Shown: piece by piece, positions 62,207 through 64,000 of the stretch
Numbering within the stretch: the first letter of the stretch is position 1
Layout: every line of letters begins with the position of its first letter
Assembly (NCBI GenBank): GCA_009731425.1
Contig: AP018794.1
Location: 1,185,960 to 1,249,959, forward strand
Reading direction: 5' to 3'
Length of the DNA: 64,000 nucleotides
Origin: Lachnospiraceae bacterium KM106-2
Lineage (GTDB): Bacteria > Bacillota > Clostridia > Lachnospirales > Lachnospiraceae
The notes under the pieces: generated by a model
What the model was told of the DNA's origin: nothing
Database searches by the model: none
The model's input: the letters and a program-made list of their open reading frames with translations, nothing else
Made by a program: the position numbers and the translations under genes

Positions 62207-62722
62207 CTACTTCTTAATTCCATCAATATAGTAAGGTTTTAAGTCCGATCTTTTTTTATTTTGATAACAGTAATCAACATGTCGGATACTTTCAATTCTA
62301 AAATCAGAAAAAATAGCAACTTAATCATCGATATCTGCAAAGTAGTGAGGTACGTCATATTCAGGCCCATCTTCTTTGTTAATCAGCGTATTGGGATCTA
62401 ATTTTGGATAATTAGACTCTCTAAATACTTGTGAATCCTTAGAACGCACTGATGCATAAACTTCGCCATTTGTTTTTAATACACGTCTGATCTCACCGAT
62501 CGTTTTTCTCATCCCCAATGTATCTGTATGAGCAATGGAGTATACCTTAAATCCATGCTTTGCAAAAAAGATAGAGTGTCGTCCTAAACCGGAACCTAAA
62601 TCTAATATTGAATGATATCCTAATAGAGCCCATTTATGTACTAAATAATAGACTTGGTCAACCGGTTCTAACCATGGTTTGTGTTCCACTTGTTCCCATT
62701 CCCAACCTTTTGATTCTACCAT
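62207..62722 (-). pseudogene. Decayed SAM-dependent methyltransferase (internal deletion and premature stop)
   Basis: The N-terminal part has motif I intact (ILDLGSGLGRHSIFFAKHGF). It then jumps from KVYSI directly to HTDTLGMRKTIGEIRRVLK, which normally lies some 50-60 residues later, so the segment between motif I and motif IV is missing in frame. The reading stops at 62323-62321 within FADIDD. The same frame resumes at once with FSDFRIESIRHVDYCYQNKK and ends at 62207. Both lesions indicate a dead gene. Confidence 0.75.
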
Positions 62723-62905
62723 AAGTTCTCTTCTTCCAAACTAAGTGTATCGCTTTTATTATTAGTATATCGTAGCTTCCATATTTATACAATATAGAAA
62801 GTATATGAACAAAGAAACTGTCTGCCATTATGGAATTGAATCTTTCATCGAATAGTTTCTACCGCACTCCGGAATACTAATAAAAAAAGAAAAGAGAGAT
62901 ATCAT

Positions 62906-63181
62906 ATGTTAAATAACAAAAATGAATCATCTGAACTAACGAAAGATCTATGTCAGTTACTTAAAGACGAAGGCAGCTTTGTAAAGGAGTTAACGGATGT
63001 TGCAACAAAAGCTGCTTGCTTTCATGCTCGTCTTGAATCAATAGAGAAAGCTCTTGAAAGCGATCCTTCTTCCTATAGCTCTAAAGAGACGGATGATATG
63101 GTATCAAAAGCAAGGGACAAATATTCAAACGAACTTGAAAATAACATGAAAGAGAATGCAAAATCAAGCTTAAGAGGATAA
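62906..63181 (+). CDS. Small acidic helical protein, unknown
   Basis: A 91-residue soluble protein rich in Lys, Glu and Ser (ELTKDLCQLLKDEGSFVKEL, then EKALESDPSSYSSKETDD), likely helical. A purine-rich AAAGAGAGA ribosome binding site lies before the ATG, and a good terminator follows, which supports a real gene. No family recognised. Confidence 0.65.
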   Translation: MLNNKNESSELTKDLCQLLKDEGSFVKELTDVATKAACFHARLESIEKALESDPSSYSSKETDDMVSKARDKYSNELENNMKENAKSSLRG

Positions 63182-63220
63182 CATTTCTAATGATGCTATT
63201 ATAAAATAAACTTAAGAAAA

Positions 63221-63248
63221 AAGGGTTACCGTTTATTCGGTAACCCTT
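63221..63248 (+). terminator. Terminator after the small acidic protein gene
   Basis: AAGGGTTACCG (63221-63231) pairs with CGGTAACCCTT (63238-63248) around a six-base loop. The T-run is weak on the plus strand and strong on the minus strand (A-run before the stem), so it may also act on minus-strand transcripts. Confidence 0.75.
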
Positions 63249-63307
63249 CAGTTTGTTAGCAAAGTCGCCAAGCTTTGATGAAGACGCCTTTCATCCAATT
63301 ATTTCAA

Positions 63308-63508
63308 TTAGTCCTTTCTTTCTAAAAAGCTCATTCTCTGTGCTTTATCCTTTTCTAACTGTGGATAGAAATCATAAAGTGAATCGGACCAAAATGCGGT
63401 TTCATCATCACTTTGAAAAGCCATAATACTTTGAACCAATTTCATCAAATAAAAATATAGTAAAATAGAAGGATTGCTGCTTACAATTCCATTTATAGCC
63501 TTACCATA
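63308..63508 (-). pseudogene. Coding-like remnant, family not identified
   Basis: Sixty-six codons in one frame, from just after a stop to TAA at 63310-63308. They include ILLYFYLMKLVQSIMAFQ and TAFWSDSLYDFYPQLEKD. It looks like the C-terminal end of a real protein. The internal ATG codons have no ribosome binding site, so it is probably a decayed gene; a short expressed protein is not excluded. Confidence 0.4.
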
Positions 63509-63526
63509 TCAAATTTCCCCTGTAAG

Positions 63527-63572
63527 TAACAAAAAGCCTCAAAAGCCTTGATTTAATCAAGATTTCTGAGGT
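63527..63572 (-). terminator. Terminator after tRNA-Gly
   Basis: On the minus strand CCTCA...TGAGG arms with inner CTTGAT/ATCAAG pairing are followed by CTTTTTG, 10 bases after the tRNA 3' end. Confidence 0.75.
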
Positions 63573-63581
63573 TATATCATA

Positions 63582-63653
63582 AGCGCGAAACGGGATTCGA
63601 ACCCGCGACCCTCTGCTTGGGAAGCAGATGCTCTACCCCTGAGCCACTCGCGC
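63582..63653 (-). tRNA. tRNA-Gly (CCC anticodon)
   Basis: A 72-nt cloverleaf. Acceptor stem GCGCGAG pairs with TTCGCGC (one G-U). D arm GCTCAGGGGTAGAGC. Anticodon stem TCTGC/GCAGA with loop TTCCCAA, so the anticodon is CCC. T arm GCGGGTTCGAATCCCGT. The discriminator base is U, usual for glycine. The 3' CCA is not encoded. It reads GGG codons. Confidence 0.95.
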
Positions 63654-63678
63654 AATTGGTATGTAATTCACACCAACT

Positions 63679-63707
63679 ATATTACCACTATATGGAATTT
63701 ATTTCAA
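63679..63707 (-). promoter_or_regulatory. Promoter of tRNA-Gly
   Basis: On the minus strand TTGAAA (63707-63702), 17-base spacer, TAATAT (63684-63679), about 26 bases before the mature tRNA. Confidence 0.7.
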
Positions 63708-63720
63708 CCCTAAATTACCA

Positions 63721-64000
63721 TTATAATACATATTCTAACTGAATATCACAAGGTTCCTGCTCTACATGAGCTTGGTTATATTCCTCAGCCTCTTTACATC
63801 CTACCGTTTCGTAGAATTCTTGGCTTTCGATAGCAGAATGGGAAGATAGATATAATTTCTTAGCACCTCGATTTTTAGCCCAATTAGCAGCCAAAAGGAA
63901 TAAATACTTACCAATTCCTCTTCCTCGACATTCCATAGATACATGAAGACTAGTTAAATCCATATATTGACCATGACTTCCGATTAGAGATCCCTCTACA
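63721..64000 (-). CDS. GNAT-family N-acetyltransferase (5' end outside the window)
   Basis: The frame is open to the window edge (SLIGSHGQYMDLTSLHVS), so the ATG at 63963 is internal rather than the start. The acetyl-CoA loop SMECRGRGIGKYLFLLAANW has the full RGxGIG motif, and SQEFYETVGCKEAEE closes the fold. Substrate unknown. Confidence 0.85.
   Translation of the reverse strand, partial: VEGSLIGSHGQYMDLTSLHVSMECRGRGIGKYLFLLAANWAKNRGAKKLYLSSHSAIESQEFYETVGCKEAEEYNQAHVEQEPCDIQLEYVL

Noticed and set aside
1..64000. Insertion sequences, prophage genes, rRNA genes, CRISPR arrays
   Set aside because: No transposase, integrase, phage structural gene, rRNA sequence or spacer array was recognised anywhere in the window.

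Overview
The window looks like chromosome from a low-GC, anaerobic Gram-positive bacterium of the Lachnospiraceae type (Clostridia). The basis is AT-rich sequence with strong AGGAGG-type ribosome binding sites, short intergenic gaps, many U-tract terminators, oxygen-sensitive glycyl-radical metabolism, and secreted or lipid-anchored proteins typical of that group (pectate lyase, transglutaminase-like wall protein, DUF4179 anti-sigma factor). The family assignment is inference; no rRNA gene is present. Almost all genes lie on the minus strand.

Layout. (1) 1-2.9 kb: a zinc/manganese-type ABC uptake operon (small membrane protein, znuA, znuC, znuB and the start of one more gene). (2) 3.0-4.3 kb: a hemolysin III-family membrane protein and an unknown helical protein. 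(3) 4.4-22.5 kb: the centrepiece, a bacterial microcompartment (BMC) locus built around a B12-independent glycyl-radical diol dehydratase (glycerol or 1,2-propanediol). It carries the dehydratase and its activase, five shell proteins (EutS/PduU, PduB-type trimer, two BMC-H, one EutN/PduN pentamer), two CoA-acylating aldehyde dehydrogenases, an iron alcohol dehydrogenase, PduL phosphotransacylase, EutJ, EutP/PduV, a DJ-1-family protein, a complete S-adenosylmethionine synthetase, a PocR-domain sensor with an AraC-type response regulator, a diverging GlcG/HbpS-like gene and a glycerol/propanediol facilitator. Diol enters through the facilitator, is dehydrated to an aldehyde in the shell, and is then split between acyl-CoA to acyl-phosphate (aldehyde dehydrogenase, PduL) and alcohol (alcohol dehydrogenase), recycling NAD and CoA inside the compartment. 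MetK could supply SAM for the activase.

(4) 22.7-30.5 kb: a secreted transglutaminase-like protein, a secreted unknown protein, a TrkH/TrkA potassium uptake pair, and an ECF sigma factor with its DUF4179 partner. (5) 30.6-36.4 kb: an FtsX-type ABC exporter with an adjacent two-component system, and a GNAT. (6) 36.5-48.8 kb: a lipoprotein pectate lyase with Thr-Pro linkers, VanZ-like protein, MATE exporter, acetyltransferases, VanY-type carboxypeptidase, methyltransferase, TldE/TldD and an M42 aminopeptidase. (7) 48.8-64 kb: small membrane proteins, CPBP protease, hydrolase, NUDIX, GrpB, GH31 glycosidase with a divergent AraC regulator, several GNATs, a PadR/DUF2812 pair, a J-domain protein, tRNA-Gly(CCC), and a string of decayed gene remnants.

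The most interesting signals are: the BMC sensor kinase lacks both its phospho-accepting histidine and its N-box asparagine; the dehydratase carries an extra insert of about 77 residues containing an encapsulation-peptide-like helix; an exact 13-bp motif lies at almost the same distance (107 and 108 bp) from the dehydratase and facilitator start codons; and metK is embedded in the compartment operon. No CRISPR array, insertion sequence, prophage or rRNA operon was seen.
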